This document shows positions 50,506-59,514 of a DNA stretch of 64,000 bases, piece after piece (position 1 is the stretch's first letter; each line of letters opens with the position of its first letter). This DNA is from Prevotella sp. P5-108. Its GTDB lineage: Bacteria; Bacteroidota; Bacteroidia; Bacteroidales; Bacteroidaceae. The notes beneath the pieces were generated by a model. That model ran no database searches, had not been told where the DNA came from, and saw only the letters and a list, made by a program, of their open reading frames with translations. Both the position numbers and the translations under genes were made by a program. The DNA lies in contig NZ_NPJJ01000043.1 of the NCBI RefSeq assembly GCF_002251385.1, positions 1 to 64,000 of the forward strand, written 5' to 3'.

Positions 50506-51570
50506 ATGGAATTGGATCTTCTCCCTCTTAATCTGCCGAGCGATAACGAACGCCCGTTGGTCATAGCCGGTCCTTGTTCGGCTGAAAGTGAAGAACAGGT
50601 AATGGAAACAGCCCGACAGCTGGCTGCTAAAGGATGTCATAACTTCCGCGCCGGTGTGTGGAAACCCAGAACCAAGCCAGGTGGTTTTGAAGGTAAAGGT
50701 GAAGAGGCGTTGCCCTGGTTGCAACGTGTCAAGAAAGAGACCGGCATGCTCGTATCTACCGAAGTGGCAAAGCCCGAGCATGTGGAACTCTGTCTGAAAT
50801 ATGGCATAGACATCCTGTGGGTAGGCGCACGCACAGCAGCCAATCCCTTTGCCATGCAGGACTTGGCAGACGCGCTCAAAGGAGTGGATGTGCCCGTGTT
50901 TGTCAAGAACCCCGTCAACCCCGACCTGGAACTCTGGATTGGCGCCATGGAGCGTATCAATCAGGCAGGCATCAAGCGTATGGCTGCCATTCATCGCGGC
51001 TTCTCCAGCTTTGATAAAAAGATTTACCGAAACCTGCCTATGTGGCAGATACCTATGGAGTTGCATCGTCGCATCCCAACACTTCCCATCATCTGTGACC
51101 CCAGTCACATCGGCGGTCGTCGCGAACTGATTGCCCCCTTGTGCCAACAGGCTATGGATCTGGGCTTTGATGGTCTGCTGGTCGAAAGTCACTGCTCTCC
51201 TGATGAAGCATGGAGCGATGCCAAGCAACAAGTGACGCCAGAAGTATTGGATTATATATTAAGTTTATTGATAGTGAGAGACGAACATGTAACCACCGAA
51301 GGCATAACGCTCTTGCGCAAGCAGGTGGATGAACTGGACAACGAGTTAATGAACCTTCTGTCGAAGCGAATGCGTGTATGCCGCGAGATAGGTCAGTACA
51401 AAAAGGAGCACAACATGACTGTATTCCAGGCCAACCGCTATTCGGAAATTTTGGACAAGCGTGGCGCGCAAGGTGCGCTGCTGGGTATGTCGCCAGAGTT
51501 TATCGCGCAGGTTTTTGAACACGTACACGAAGAGAGCGTGCGCCAACAGGTAGAAATCATCAACCACTAA
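50506..51570 (+). CDS. Bifunctional DAHP synthase / chorismate mutase
   Basis: A 354-residue fusion. Residues 1-250 form a type I-beta 3-deoxy-7-phosphoheptulonate synthase (I-A-G-P-C-S-A-E-S near 20, F-R-A-G-V-W-K-P-R-T, W-V-G-A-R-T, D-P-S-H-I-G-G-R-R). Residues 265-354 form an AroQ-type chorismate mutase (L-L-R-K-Q-V-D-E-L-D-N-E-L, L-L-S-K-R-M-R-V-C-R-E-I-G-Q-Y-K). It thus supplies both the first shikimate step and the branch to prephenate. The fused mutase domain may also serve as an allosteric sensor for prephenate, as known for other enzymes of this layout. Confidence 0.92.
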   Translation: MELDLLPLNLPSDNERPLVIAGPCSAESEEQVMETARQLAAKGCHNFRAGVWKPRTKPGGFEGKGEEALPWLQRVKKETGMLVSTEVAKPEHVELCLKYGIDILWVGARTAANPFAMQDLADALKGVDVPVFVKNPVNPDLELWIGAMERINQAGIKRMAAIHRGFSSFDKKIYRNLPMWQIPMELHRRIPTLPIICDPSHIGGRRELIAPLCQQAMDLGFDGLLVESHCSPDEAWSDAKQQVTPEVLDYILSLLIVRDEHVTTEGITLLRKQVDELDNELMNLLSKRMRVCREIGQYKKEHNMTVFQANRYSEILDKRGAQGALLGMSPEFIAQVFEHVHEESVRQQVEIINH

Positions 51571-51598
51571 AACGGCAAGAAAGAGAATAACAGCATCT

Positions 51599-52375
51599 AT
51601 GAAGATATTGATTATGGGAGCAGGGAAGATGGGGAGTTTCTTCATCGACCTGCTCAGCTTTGAGCACGAGGTTGCGGTATATGAGAAGGACGCCAAACGC
51701 ATGCGGTTTACATATAACTGCCAGCGGTTTACGTCTCTTGATGAAATAAAAGGTTTTGCCCCAGAACTGGTTATCAATGCGGTGACGGTGAAGTATACCA
51801 TACCTGCATTCAGAGAGGTCATTCCATATCTGCCGGAAGACTGCATCCTGAGCGATATCAGCTCGGTCAAGACCGGGTTGAAGGAATTCTATGAGAGTAC
51901 GCATCACCGCTACGTATCTACCCACCCGATGTTTGGTCCGACCTTTGCCAATCTGAACCAACTGTCGGAAGAGAATGCCATCATCATCAGCGAAGGCGAC
52001 TATATGGGACGCATCTTCTATAAAGACATCTATGCTCGGTTGGGACTGAACATATACGAATATACCTTTGAAGAACATGACAAGACAGTGGCATATTCAC
52101 TGAGTATACCTTTCGTCAGTACGTTTGTGTTTGCGGCGGTCATGAAGCATCAAGACGCTCCCGGCACCACGTTCAAGCGGCATATGCGCATCGCCAAAGG
52201 CGTATTAAGCGAGGACGACTACCTGCTCCAGGAAATTCTGTTCAATCCCTACACCCATGACCAGGTGTCGCAAATACGCAGCGAGTTGAAGGAACTGCTC
52301 GAAATCATTGACAATCGTGATGCGGATGGGATGAAGGACTATCTCACCAAAATCAGGAAGAATGTAAAGGACTAA
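51599..52375 (+). CDS. tyrA: Prephenate dehydrogenase
   Basis: A 258-residue NAD-dependent enzyme turning prephenate to 4-hydroxyphenylpyruvate. The Rossmann start is I-L-I-M-G-A-G-K-M-G-S-F-F. Then come D-I-S-S-V-K near residue 94, the catalytic histidine region S-T-H-P-M-F-G-P near 111, and the helical dimerization domain. It is short, without ACT or fused mutase domains. It is the last gene of the operon, completing the tyrosine branch. Confidence 0.9.
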   Translation: MKILIMGAGKMGSFFIDLLSFEHEVAVYEKDAKRMRFTYNCQRFTSLDEIKGFAPELVINAVTVKYTIPAFREVIPYLPEDCILSDISSVKTGLKEFYESTHHRYVSTHPMFGPTFANLNQLSEENAIIISEGDYMGRIFYKDIYARLGLNIYEYTFEEHDKTVAYSLSIPFVSTFVFAAVMKHQDAPGTTFKRHMRIAKGVLSEDDYLLQEILFNPYTHDQVSQIRSELKELLEIIDNRDADGMKDYLTKIRKNVKD

Positions 52376-52391
52376 AAGACACGGGAGGGGT

Positions 52392-53345
52392 ATGTGTAGT
52401 CTGCTGGCTCTGCTGATGGGCATTTTCACGATGGTCGAACTAAATTGCGAAAATCTCTTTGATTGTCGTCATGACAGTTTGAAGGAAGATACTGAGTATC
52501 TGCCTACGAGTTATCGTCACTGGACTCCTTACAGATATTGGACCAAGCTGAACCACATAGGTCAGGAAATTATCGCATGTGGAGAGTATCGCGGCAGGTT
52601 TGAAATCCCCGACCTGGTGGCTTTGACCGAGGTCGAAAACGACAGTGTGCTTTTTGACCTCACCCGTCGCTCCATACTGCGACAGGCTCGTTACGAATAT
52701 GTAATGACCTCTTCGCCCGACGTGCGTGGCATCGATGTGGCGCTGCTGTATTCTCCGTTTACGTTCAAGCTATTGGACAGTTATGCCATACGTATAGAAC
52801 CGATGAAAGGGATGAAGCCCACGCGCGATATATTGTATGCCAAGGGTTTGACGATAGCGGATGACACGCTGCATGTCTTTGTGGTGCATGCGCCAAGCCG
52901 CTCGGGAGGTGAGAAGGAAACTCTGCCTCATCGAATGTGCGTGGCTGCCAAGCTGTTGGAATCGACAGACTCGGTGCTGGCCATCTCGCCATCGGCAAGG
53001 ATACTGATAGCCGGCGATTTCAATGATACCGAGAAAGACAGGTCGGTCAAGAAAATCGTGGAGCATGGCTTGGTGGAGCTCTCGACCCAACTGCACACAG
53101 CCAATGGTGCAAAGGGAACTTATAGGTTTCGTGGGAGATGGCAGAATCTGGACCATATTTTCGGTACGCGTCCTATGTGGGACGACTGGATAGGTGCTGA
53201 GCTGGGTGCCTTCAAGTTCCTGCTCACTGAAGACAAGAAATATGGTGGCGTGCAACCTCGTCGCAATTACATAGGAATGAAGTATCAGAATGGCTACAGT
53301 GACCATCTGCCTCTGATAGTACGTTTCAAAATTCGTGGCAATTAG
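52392..53345 (+). CDS. Endonuclease/exonuclease/phosphatase family protein
   Basis: A 317-residue member of the EEP superfamily of metal-dependent phosphoesterases. Motifs: V-E-L-N-C-E-N-L-F-D near residue 15, A-L-T-E-V-E-N near 78, the H-A-P-S-R segment, A-G-D-F-N-D near 207 and the terminal S-D-H-L-P-L-I-V. A short hydrophobic N-terminus may be a signal, or translation may begin at the Met of T-M-V-E-L-N. The substrate is unknown. It follows tyrA by 16 bases but is functionally unrelated. Confidence 0.83.
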   Translation: MCSLLALLMGIFTMVELNCENLFDCRHDSLKEDTEYLPTSYRHWTPYRYWTKLNHIGQEIIACGEYRGRFEIPDLVALTEVENDSVLFDLTRRSILRQARYEYVMTSSPDVRGIDVALLYSPFTFKLLDSYAIRIEPMKGMKPTRDILYAKGLTIADDTLHVFVVHAPSRSGGEKETLPHRMCVAAKLLESTDSVLAISPSARILIAGDFNDTEKDRSVKKIVEHGLVELSTQLHTANGAKGTYRFRGRWQNLDHIFGTRPMWDDWIGAELGAFKFLLTEDKKYGGVQPRRNYIGMKYQNGYSDHLPLIVRFKIRGN

Positions 53346-53365
53346 TGTTTTTTCATCTGCTTTTA

Positions 53366-53397
53366 TTTGGAACATATATGAGTTTTCCCTATATTTG
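53366..53397 (+). promoter_or_regulatory. Promoter of the SIMPL-domain gene
   Basis: TTTG (53366-53369), a 20-base spacer and TATATTTG (53390-53397). The ATG at 53428 lies 31 bases downstream. Confidence 0.75.
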
Positions 53398-53427
53398 CAG
53401 ATGATTAACAATATAATATAATGTATT

Positions 53428-54129
53428 ATGAAAAAGTGGATTTATTCATCGGCGATTTTGGCGTTTTCCATTATCGTGCTGGGGCTTTGCCTGAAGTGTG
53501 GTATAGATGACTTCGCCAACAAAGACCGTAAGGTTACGGTTAAGGGACTGGCTGAGAAGGAAGTGGAAGCAGACAAGGTGACATGGCCAATCCTATTTAA
53601 GGAAACGGGTAATGACCTGCCGGCTTTGTATGATGATATTGCCAATAAACAGGCACGGATAATCAAGTTTCTGCATGAGTCGGGACTGAATGACAAGGAC
53701 ATTACTATAAATGCATCCAAGGTGGTGGATCTCAATGCAGACCAATATTCGTCTAACAACAAGCCTTACCGCTACGTCATCACTGCCATTATGACTGTGA
53801 CTTCACGCAATGTCAAACTGGTAAGGGGCATTATAGCCAAGCAAAGTGTGCTCCTGAAGCAGGGGATAGCTATTGTCGGGGGTGATTATGAAAATCCGAC
53901 GGTATACGAGTATGTCTCCTTCACGTCGATGAAGCCGAAAATGATGGAAGAAGCTATACATAATGCGGAGAAAACGGCCCAGCAATTTGCTGAAAACAGC
54001 CATTCCAATCTGAACAAGATAATCAGTGCCGACCAGGGGCAGTTCAGCATCGAGGACAGGGACCAGAACACTCCTTGGATTAAAAAAGTGAGAGTTGTCA
54101 CTACGATAACTTTCTCTCTCAAGGACTGA
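53428..54129 (+). CDS. SIMPL (DUF541) domain periplasmic protein
   Basis: A 233-residue protein with an N-terminal membrane anchor or signal (I-Y-S-S-A-I-L-A-F-S-I-I-V-L-G). The SIMPL domain begins at V-T-V-K-G-L-A-E-K-E-V-E-A-D, followed by a long helical segment and the repeated beta pattern ending V-V-T-T-I-T-F-S-L. Members are envelope proteins of poorly defined function. The gene has its own promoter and a hairpin terminator. Confidence 0.82.
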   Translation: MKKWIYSSAILAFSIIVLGLCLKCGIDDFANKDRKVTVKGLAEKEVEADKVTWPILFKETGNDLPALYDDIANKQARIIKFLHESGLNDKDITINASKVVDLNADQYSSNNKPYRYVITAIMTVTSRNVKLVRGIIAKQSVLLKQGIAIVGGDYENPTVYEYVSFTSMKPKMMEEAIHNAEKTAQQFAENSHSNLNKIISADQGQFSIEDRDQNTPWIKKVRVVTTITFSLKD

Positions 54130-54189
54130 AAATCGCACGATTGTACCAATATTATTGCACATATATATATATATGTGTGCGCGAGGATA

Positions 54190-54225
54190 GCGCGGATGTT
54201 TTAAAATTCTATAAAACATCCACGC
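54190..54225 (+). terminator. Terminator after the SIMPL-domain gene
   Basis: GGATGTTTTA pairs with TAAAACATCC, with an outer GCG/CGC, followed by ATTCATCTTTTT. It lies 61 bases after the stop. Confidence 0.72.
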
Positions 54226-54281
54226 CATTCATCTTTTTGTACCAATAATTCGTTATTTTTGCAATAAAAATATACAAAACA

Positions 54282-55625
54282 ATGTTTGAGAATTTAAGTG
54301 ACAGACTGGAACGCTCCTTCAAGATACTTAAAGGTGAAGGAAAAATCACGGAAATTAACGTTGCAGAAACTCTGAAGGATGTTCGCCGCGCATTGGTAGA
54401 TGCAGACGTGAACTATAAAGTAGCTAAGCAATTTACAGATACAGTCAAGCAGAAAGCGCTTGGCATGAATGTGCTTACAGCGGTAAAGCCAGGTCAGCTG
54501 ATGGTGAAACTTGTACACGACGAGTTGGCAGAACTGATGGGTGGAGAGGCCGTTGAACTAAAGCTCAATGGCAAGCCTTCCGTTATCTTAATGTCGGGAT
54601 TGCAGGGTTCTGGTAAAACTACTTTTACTGGTAAACTTGCAAACAGGCTGAAGACTAACAATGGTAAGAAACCTTTGCTCGTGGCTTGCGACGTCTATCG
54701 TCCTGCTGCTATTGAGCAGCTTAAGGTTGTTGCGGCTCAGATTGGTGTGCCTGTCTATACCGAAGAAGGTAACAAGGATGTAGTAGAGATTGCGCTCCAC
54801 GCCATCCACGAGGCCAAGGCTAAAGGCTATGACCTGGTTATCGTTGATACTGCCGGTCGTCTGGCTGTTGACGAAGAGATGATGGATGAAATCTCTCGTC
54901 TCAAGGATGCTGTTAATCCTGATGAGACTCTCTTTGTGGTTGACTCTATGACCGGCCAAGATGCAGTTAATACCGCGAAGGAGTTTAACCAAAGACTTGA
55001 CTTTGACGGTGTGGTACTGACTAAGCTCGATGGTGATACTCGTGGCGGTGCTGCCCTCAGTATCCGTACGGTTGTCAACAAACCCATCAAGTTCATCGGT
55101 ACCGGTGAGAAGATGGAGGCTATTGATGTCTTCTATCCCGAGCGTATGGCCGACCGTATCCTCGGTATGGGTGACGTGGTCAGCTTGGTTGAGCGAGCTC
55201 AGCAGCAGTATGACGAAGAAGAAGCCAAGCGTCTCCAGAAGAAAATCCAAAAGAATCAGTTTGACTTTAATGACTTCCTCAACCAGATTAACCAAATCAA
55301 GAAGATGGGTAATCTGAAGGATTTGGCCAGTATGATTCCTGGAGTTGGCAAAGCCATCAAGGATATTGATATCGATGACAATGCGTTTAAGGGTATTGAG
55401 GCCATCATTTATAGTATGACTCCTGAAGAGCGTAGTAATCCTGGTATTTTGAATACAAGCCGTCGCCAGCGCATCGCCAAAGGTTCCGGAACGAATATTC
55501 AAGAGGTGAACAGACTGATTAAGCAGTTTGACCAGACACGTAAAATGATGAAGATGGTTACTGGTGGTAGTATGAAGGGTATGATGAGCCGTATGAAGGG
55601 AATGCCTGGAATGCCTAAAATGTAA
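54282..55625 (+). CDS. ffh: Signal recognition particle protein Ffh
   Basis: A 447-residue SRP GTPase, which binds signal peptides and 4.5S RNA and docks with FtsY to send proteins to the membrane. The N domain (1-90) precedes the G domain with G-L-Q-G-S-G-K-T-T near 106, D-T-A-G-R-L near 190 and T-K-L-D-G-D. The methionine-rich M domain ends M-K-G-M-P-G-M-P-K-M. A -7 box TATTTTTG lies at 54254-54261. Confidence 0.96.
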   Translation: MFENLSDRLERSFKILKGEGKITEINVAETLKDVRRALVDADVNYKVAKQFTDTVKQKALGMNVLTAVKPGQLMVKLVHDELAELMGGEAVELKLNGKPSVILMSGLQGSGKTTFTGKLANRLKTNNGKKPLLVACDVYRPAAIEQLKVVAAQIGVPVYTEEGNKDVVEIALHAIHEAKAKGYDLVIVDTAGRLAVDEEMMDEISRLKDAVNPDETLFVVDSMTGQDAVNTAKEFNQRLDFDGVVLTKLDGDTRGGAALSIRTVVNKPIKFIGTGEKMEAIDVFYPERMADRILGMGDVVSLVERAQQQYDEEEAKRLQKKIQKNQFDFNDFLNQINQIKKMGNLKDLASMIPGVGKAIKDIDIDDNAFKGIEAIIYSMTPEERSNPGILNTSRRQRIAKGSGTNIQEVNRLIKQFDQTRKMMKMVTGGSMKGMMSRMKGMPGMPKM

Positions 55626-55631
55626 TAATGT

Positions 55632-56519
55632 ATGGCCGAATATAAAATAATTGATGGAAAGGCAACTTCCATTGCCATTAAAAAGGAAATTGCTGAAGAA
55701 GTAGAGCGTATCGTTGCCGCTGGAGGTAAACGCCCTCATCTGGCAGCTGTGCTCGTTGGTCACGATGGTGGTAGCGAAACCTACGTCAAGAACAAGGTTA
55801 TTGCCTGCGAGCAGTGCGGATTCGTTTCGTCGTTGATTCGTTATGAAGAAGACGTGACTGAAGAAGAGCTGTTGGCATGTGTAAATCGTCTGAATTCGGA
55901 TGAAAATATTGATGGATTTATCGTGCAGCTTCCCCTGCCTAAGCACATTGACGAGCAGAAAATCATTATGGCTATCGACTATCGTAAGGATGTTGACGGA
56001 TTTCATCCCATCAACGTTGGTCGCATGTCGATAGGCTTGCCATGCTTCGTCTCTGCGACTCCATTGGGTATACTTACGTTGCTGCGCCATTACAATATAG
56101 AGACATCTGGAAAGAAGTGTGTCGTGCTCGGGCGAAGTAACATCGTCGGAAAGCCCATGGCCCAGCTCATGATGCAGAAGCAATATGGTGATTGTACTGT
56201 TACCGTCTGTCACTCCCATTCCCAGAATCTCAAAGAGGAGTGTAAGCAGGCAGACATCATCATTGCTGCCATCGGTAGACCGCATTTCGTTACAGCTGAT
56301 ATGGTGAAACCTGGAGCGGTTATAGTCGACGTGGGCACAACGCGCGTTCCAGATTCAAGCAAGAAGAGTGGTTTCAAACTTACCGGAGATGTCGATTTCG
56401 AGAATGTGGCTCCACTTGCATCGTATATAACTCCAGTTCCAGGTGGGGTGGGCCCAATGACGATTTGTTCCTTAATGAAGAACACTCTGTCAGCCGGCAA
56501 AAAGGAATTTTACAAATGA
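55632..56519 (+). CDS. folD: Bifunctional methylenetetrahydrofolate dehydrogenase/cyclohydrolase
   Basis: A 295-residue enzyme interconverting methylene- and formyl-tetrahydrofolate. Family blocks: [10 protein letters not shown] near residue 46 with the catalytic lysine, Q-L-P-L-P-K-H-I near 98, the NADP site [11 protein letters not shown] and the end P-G-G-V-G-P-M-T. It begins 6 bases after ffh. Its stop overlaps the next start (ATGA). Confidence 0.96.
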   Translation: MAEYKIIDGKATSIAIKKEIAEEVERIVAAGGKRPHLAAVLVGHDGGSETYVKNKVIACEQCGFVSSLIRYEEDVTEEELLACVNRLNSDENIDGFIVQLPLPKHIDEQKIIMAIDYRKDVDGFHPINVGRMSIGLPCFVSATPLGILTLLRHYNIETSGKKCVVLGRSNIVGKPMAQLMMQKQYGDCTVTVCHSHSQNLKEECKQADIIIAAIGRPHFVTADMVKPGAVIVDVGTTRVPDSSKKSGFKLTGDVDFENVAPLASYITPVPGGVGPMTICSLMKNTLSAGKKEFYK

Positions 56520-56695
56520 CAGCGAACGATTATTACCAGCAAGGCAACGAATATCGTAGACAAGGCGATTGGCAAAAGGCCATGAACTGTTATCTTGAGG
56601 CAATTGCCTTGGATGGAGATTCTCCTGCCGTTGAAGCTAAGGCGATGCTGGATGATATATTGAACTTCTATAACAAGGACGCATATAATCCTTAA
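56516..56695 (+). CDS. Small TPR-like protein between folD and the oxidoreductase operon
   Basis: A 59-residue protein starting [13 protein letters not shown], with one TPR-like helix pair ([20 protein letters not shown]) and a helical C-terminus. The ATG overlaps the folD stop by four bases, and the ferredoxin subunit follows 13 bases later. It may help assemble the oxidoreductase (inference from position only). Confidence 0.65.
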   Translation: MTANDYYQQGNEYRRQGDWQKAMNCYLEAIALDGDSPAVEAKAMLDDILNFYNKDAYNP

Positions 56696-56708
56696 ATACT
56701 ATATTATT

Positions 56709-56942
56709 ATGAGCAAAATCAAGGGTGCTATCGTAGTCAATACTGACAGATGCAAGGGATGTCAATTGTGCATTGTCGCTTGCCCGAAGAATGTTATTGC
56801 ATTGGCTCAGAAGAAAGTGAACGTACATGGCTATCCCTATGTCGAAGCAGTTAATCCTGACGACTGTATAGGGTGTGCAAGTTGTGGTATTGTCTGTCCT
56901 GACGGTTGCATAACTGTCTATAAGAAAAAAATGGAGGAATGA
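56709..56942 (+). CDS. 2-Oxoacid:ferredoxin oxidoreductase, ferredoxin-like (delta) subunit
   Basis: A 77-residue protein with two [4Fe-4S] motifs: C-K-G-C-Q-L-C-I-V-A-C-P near residue 15 and C-I-G-C-A-S-C-G-I-V-C-P near 53. It passes electrons from the catalytic subunits to external ferredoxin. It is the first of four co-transcribed subunits, and its stop overlaps the next start. Confidence 0.9.
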   Translation: MSKIKGAIVVNTDRCKGCQLCIVACPKNVIALAQKKVNVHGYPYVEAVNPDDCIGCASCGIVCPDGCITVYKKKMEE

Positions 56943-58027
56943 TTATGGCAGAACAGGAAGTAAAATTAATGAAAGGAAATGAAGCTATTGCTCATGCAGC
57001 AATACGTTGCGGTGCTGATGGCTTCTTCGGTTATCCAATTACTCCACAGACAGAAATCATAGAGACGCTCTCTGTGTTGAAGCCATGGGAGACAACGGGA
57101 ATGGTTGTTCTTCAGGCCGAGAGCGAGGTGGCTTCTATCAACATGGTTTATGGCGGCGCGGGAGCCGGAAAGAAGGTATTTACGACTTCTTCATCACCTG
57201 GTGTGTCGCTAATGCAGGAGGGAATCAGCTATATGGCTGGTGCAGAGATACCCGGTGTCTTTGTAAACGTTCAGCGTGGAGGCCCTGGACTCGGAACCAT
57301 CCAGCCCAGTCAGAGTGATTATTTCCAGTCAACCCGAGGTGGTGGCAATGGTGATTACTATGTGATTGTGCTTGCGCCTAACTCTGTTCAGGAAATGGCA
57401 GACTTTATGGACCTCGCTTTTGATTTGGCTTTCAAGTATCGCAACCCAGCTATGATTTTGTCGGATGGCGTTATAGGCCAGATGATGGAAAAGGTAGTCC
57501 TTCCGCCTATGAAGCCACGCCGCACGGAGGAAGAGATACGACGAGAATGTCCATGGGCAACCATCGGCAGGACTCCCGACCGAGACATTAATATTATGAC
57601 ATCGCTCGAGTTGCAGTCCGAGGTGATGGAGCAGCGTAATATACATCTTCAGAAGAAGTATGACATAATCAAGGAGAATGAAGTCAGATTTGAGAAGACC
57701 AACCTTGACGATGCCGATTATGTCATTGTCGCTTTCGGCAGTGTAGCCCGAATCTCGGAAAAGGCTGTCGAGCTGGCGCGTGAAGAAGGTATAAAGGTGG
57801 GACTATTCCGCCCGATTACCTTGTGGCCCTTCCCCGAAAAGGAGATAGCCGAGTTGGCCAAGACCAAGAAAGGCTTCTTGGTAGCCGAGTTGAACGCTGG
57901 TCAGATGATAGAGGACGTCCGCCTCGCCGTCAATGGTGAAACCAAGGTCGCGCATTTTGGCAGACTTGGTGGCATGGTGCCTGACCCCGAAGAGATTGTT
58001 AACGCATTAAAGGAGGAATTGCTATGA
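56939..58027 (+). CDS. vorB: 2-Oxoacid:ferredoxin oxidoreductase, alpha subunit (VorB-like)
   Basis: A 362-residue subunit of the 2-oxoacid:ferredoxin oxidoreductases, anaerobic enzymes that convert 2-oxoacids plus CoA to acyl-CoA and reduced ferredoxin. Features: K-G-N-E-A-I-A-H-A-A near residue 12, F-G-Y-P-I-T-P-Q-T-E-I, Q-A-E-S-E-V-A-S-I, S-S-P-G-V-S-L-M, and the late V-A-E-L-N-A-G-Q-M. The layout fits 2-oxoisovalerate or 2-oxoglutarate enzymes, and sequence alone does not decide between them. The second Met (56945) is an alternative start. Confidence 0.87.
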   Translation: MIMAEQEVKLMKGNEAIAHAAIRCGADGFFGYPITPQTEIIETLSVLKPWETTGMVVLQAESEVASINMVYGGAGAGKKVFTTSSSPGVSLMQEGISYMAGAEIPGVFVNVQRGGPGLGTIQPSQSDYFQSTRGGGNGDYYVIVLAPNSVQEMADFMDLAFDLAFKYRNPAMILSDGVIGQMMEKVVLPPMKPRRTEEEIRRECPWATIGRTPDRDINIMTSLELQSEVMEQRNIHLQKKYDIIKENEVRFEKTNLDDADYVIVAFGSVARISEKAVELAREEGIKVGLFRPITLWPFPEKEIAELAKTKKGFLVAELNAGQMIEDVRLAVNGETKVAHFGRLGGMVPDPEEIVNALKEELL

Positions 58028-58791
58028 ACAACGAAATAGTATCTCAAGAAAATCTTGTGTATCAGAAGCCAAAATTAATGAACGATACCACCATGCACTA
58101 TTGCCCCGGCTGCTCGCATGGAGTTGTTCACAAACTGGTTGCTGAAGTAATCGAAGAAATGGGATTGGCAGAAAAGACCGTCGGAGTATGTCCTGTGGGA
58201 TGCGCGGTCTTCGCATATCGTTATTTGGATATCGACTGGCAGGAAGCAGCCCACGGCCGAGCTCCAGCAGTTGCCACTGGCATCAAGCGCTTATGGCCCG
58301 ACAGACTCGTGTTTACCTACCAGGGTGATGGAGATATGGCATGTATCGGTACTTGTGAGACGATACATGCGCTCAATCGCGGCGAGAATATTGCAATGAT
58401 TTTCATCAACAATGCCATTTATGGTATGACCGGCGGACAGATGGCCCCGACCACCCTCGTAGGCCAGAAGACAAGTACCTGTCCCTATGGACGTGACCCG
58501 GAAATCCACGGCTGGCCGCTGAATATTGCCGAACTTGCCGCCCATCTCAAGGGAACCTGCTATGTCACTTGCCAGAGCGTCGAGAGTGTTGCGTCGATTC
58601 GCAAAGCCAAGATGGCCATCCGCAAGGCTTTCGAGGCATCCATGAAGGGTCTTGGTTCGTCGCTGGTAGAAATCGTTGCGACCTGTAACAGCGGTTGGAA
58701 ACTCTCTCCAGTCAAGGCCAACGAGTGGATGAAGGAGAATATGTTTGCCAATTATCCCAAAGGCGACTTAAAGGATACGACGAATCTGTAA
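58024..58791 (+). CDS. 2-Oxoacid:ferredoxin oxidoreductase, beta (TPP-binding) subunit
   Basis: A 255-residue subunit binding thiamine diphosphate. The N-terminal Y-C-P-G-C-S-H-G-V-V-H near residue 20 is typical, as is V-G-C-A-V-F-A-Y. The TPP site is G-D-G-D-M-A-C-I-G near 100 followed by N-N-A-I-Y-G-M-T-G-G-Q. The ATG overlaps the alpha-subunit stop by four bases. Confidence 0.9.
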   Translation: MNNEIVSQENLVYQKPKLMNDTTMHYCPGCSHGVVHKLVAEVIEEMGLAEKTVGVCPVGCAVFAYRYLDIDWQEAAHGRAPAVATGIKRLWPDRLVFTYQGDGDMACIGTCETIHALNRGENIAMIFINNAIYGMTGGQMAPTTLVGQKTSTCPYGRDPEIHGWPLNIAELAAHLKGTCYVTCQSVESVASIRKAKMAIRKAFEASMKGLGSSLVEIVATCNSGWKLSPVKANEWMKENMFANYPKGDLKDTTNL

Positions 58792-58816
58792 GTTGAATTA
58801 TTAAAGGAAATCTATT

Positions 58817-59359
58817 ATGAAAACAGAGATAATAATAAGTGGATTCGGAGGTCAGGGCGTTCTTTCTATGGGTAAGATACTTGCTTATTCCGGACTTATG
58901 GAGGGCAAGGAAATCACCTGGATGCCCGCATACGGCCCAGAGCAGCGTGGTGGAACTGCCAATGTTACAGTTATTGTGAGCGACGAGCGCATCTCTTCTC
59001 CCATCTTGAGCAAGTATGATGTCGCCATTGTTCTGAACCAGCCTTCGCTTGACAAGTTCATGCCCAGAGTGAAGAAGGGCGGCATCTTGATTTACGATGG
59101 ATTTGGTATTGCCAATGCGCCAGTAAGAGACGATATTCAGATTTATCGCATCGATGCCATGGACAAGGCAGCAGAGATGAAGAATACCAAGGTGTTCAAC
59201 ATGATAGTCCTCGGAGGTCTGCTCAAAGTATGCCCAGTTGTCAGCACCGATGGATTGAATAAGGCCCTGTACAAAAGCCTTCCCGAGCGACATCACAAGT
59301 TGATTCCTCTCAACATGGAAGCCGTAGAAGAGGGTATGAAGATTATCCAGAAAGTCTAA
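58817..59359 (+). CDS. 2-Oxoacid:ferredoxin oxidoreductase, gamma subunit
   Basis: A 180-residue subunit with the glycine-rich S-G-F-G-G-Q-G-V-L-S-M-G near residue 8 and G-P-E-Q-R-G-G-T-A-N-V-T near 42, both diagnostic of the gamma domain, which contributes to CoA binding. It completes the delta-alpha-beta-gamma set and is followed by a strong terminator. Confidence 0.9.
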   Translation: MKTEIIISGFGGQGVLSMGKILAYSGLMEGKEITWMPAYGPEQRGGTANVTVIVSDERISSPILSKYDVAIVLNQPSLDKFMPRVKKGGILIYDGFGIANAPVRDDIQIYRIDAMDKAAEMKNTKVFNMIVLGGLLKVCPVVSTDGLNKALYKSLPERHHKLIPLNMEAVEEGMKIIQKV

Positions 59360-59392
59360 ATCCTGCAGCGCAGAACTTTAGAGTCTATAATA

Positions 59393-59430
59393 AAAAGGTT
59401 AAAAGCTATAGCTTTTGACCTTTTTTCTTT
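59393..59430 (+). terminator. Terminator of the 2-oxoacid oxidoreductase operon
   Basis: AAAAGGTTAAAAGC pairs with GCTTTTGACCTTTT around a four-base loop, followed by a long T-rich run. Confidence 0.88.
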
Positions 59431-59514
59431 TTTTTAACCGCATTATTCTTCGTTTGGTTAAAATTAGTGTTAACTTTGCAACATCAACAATATAATGAAA
59501 AACTATTAAAGATA

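Noticed and set aside
54588..56285. A 565-codon frame antisense to ffh and folD
   Set aside because: Both ffh and folD are intact on the plus strand. The antisense frame spans two genes and is rich in His, Leu and Asn without any motif.
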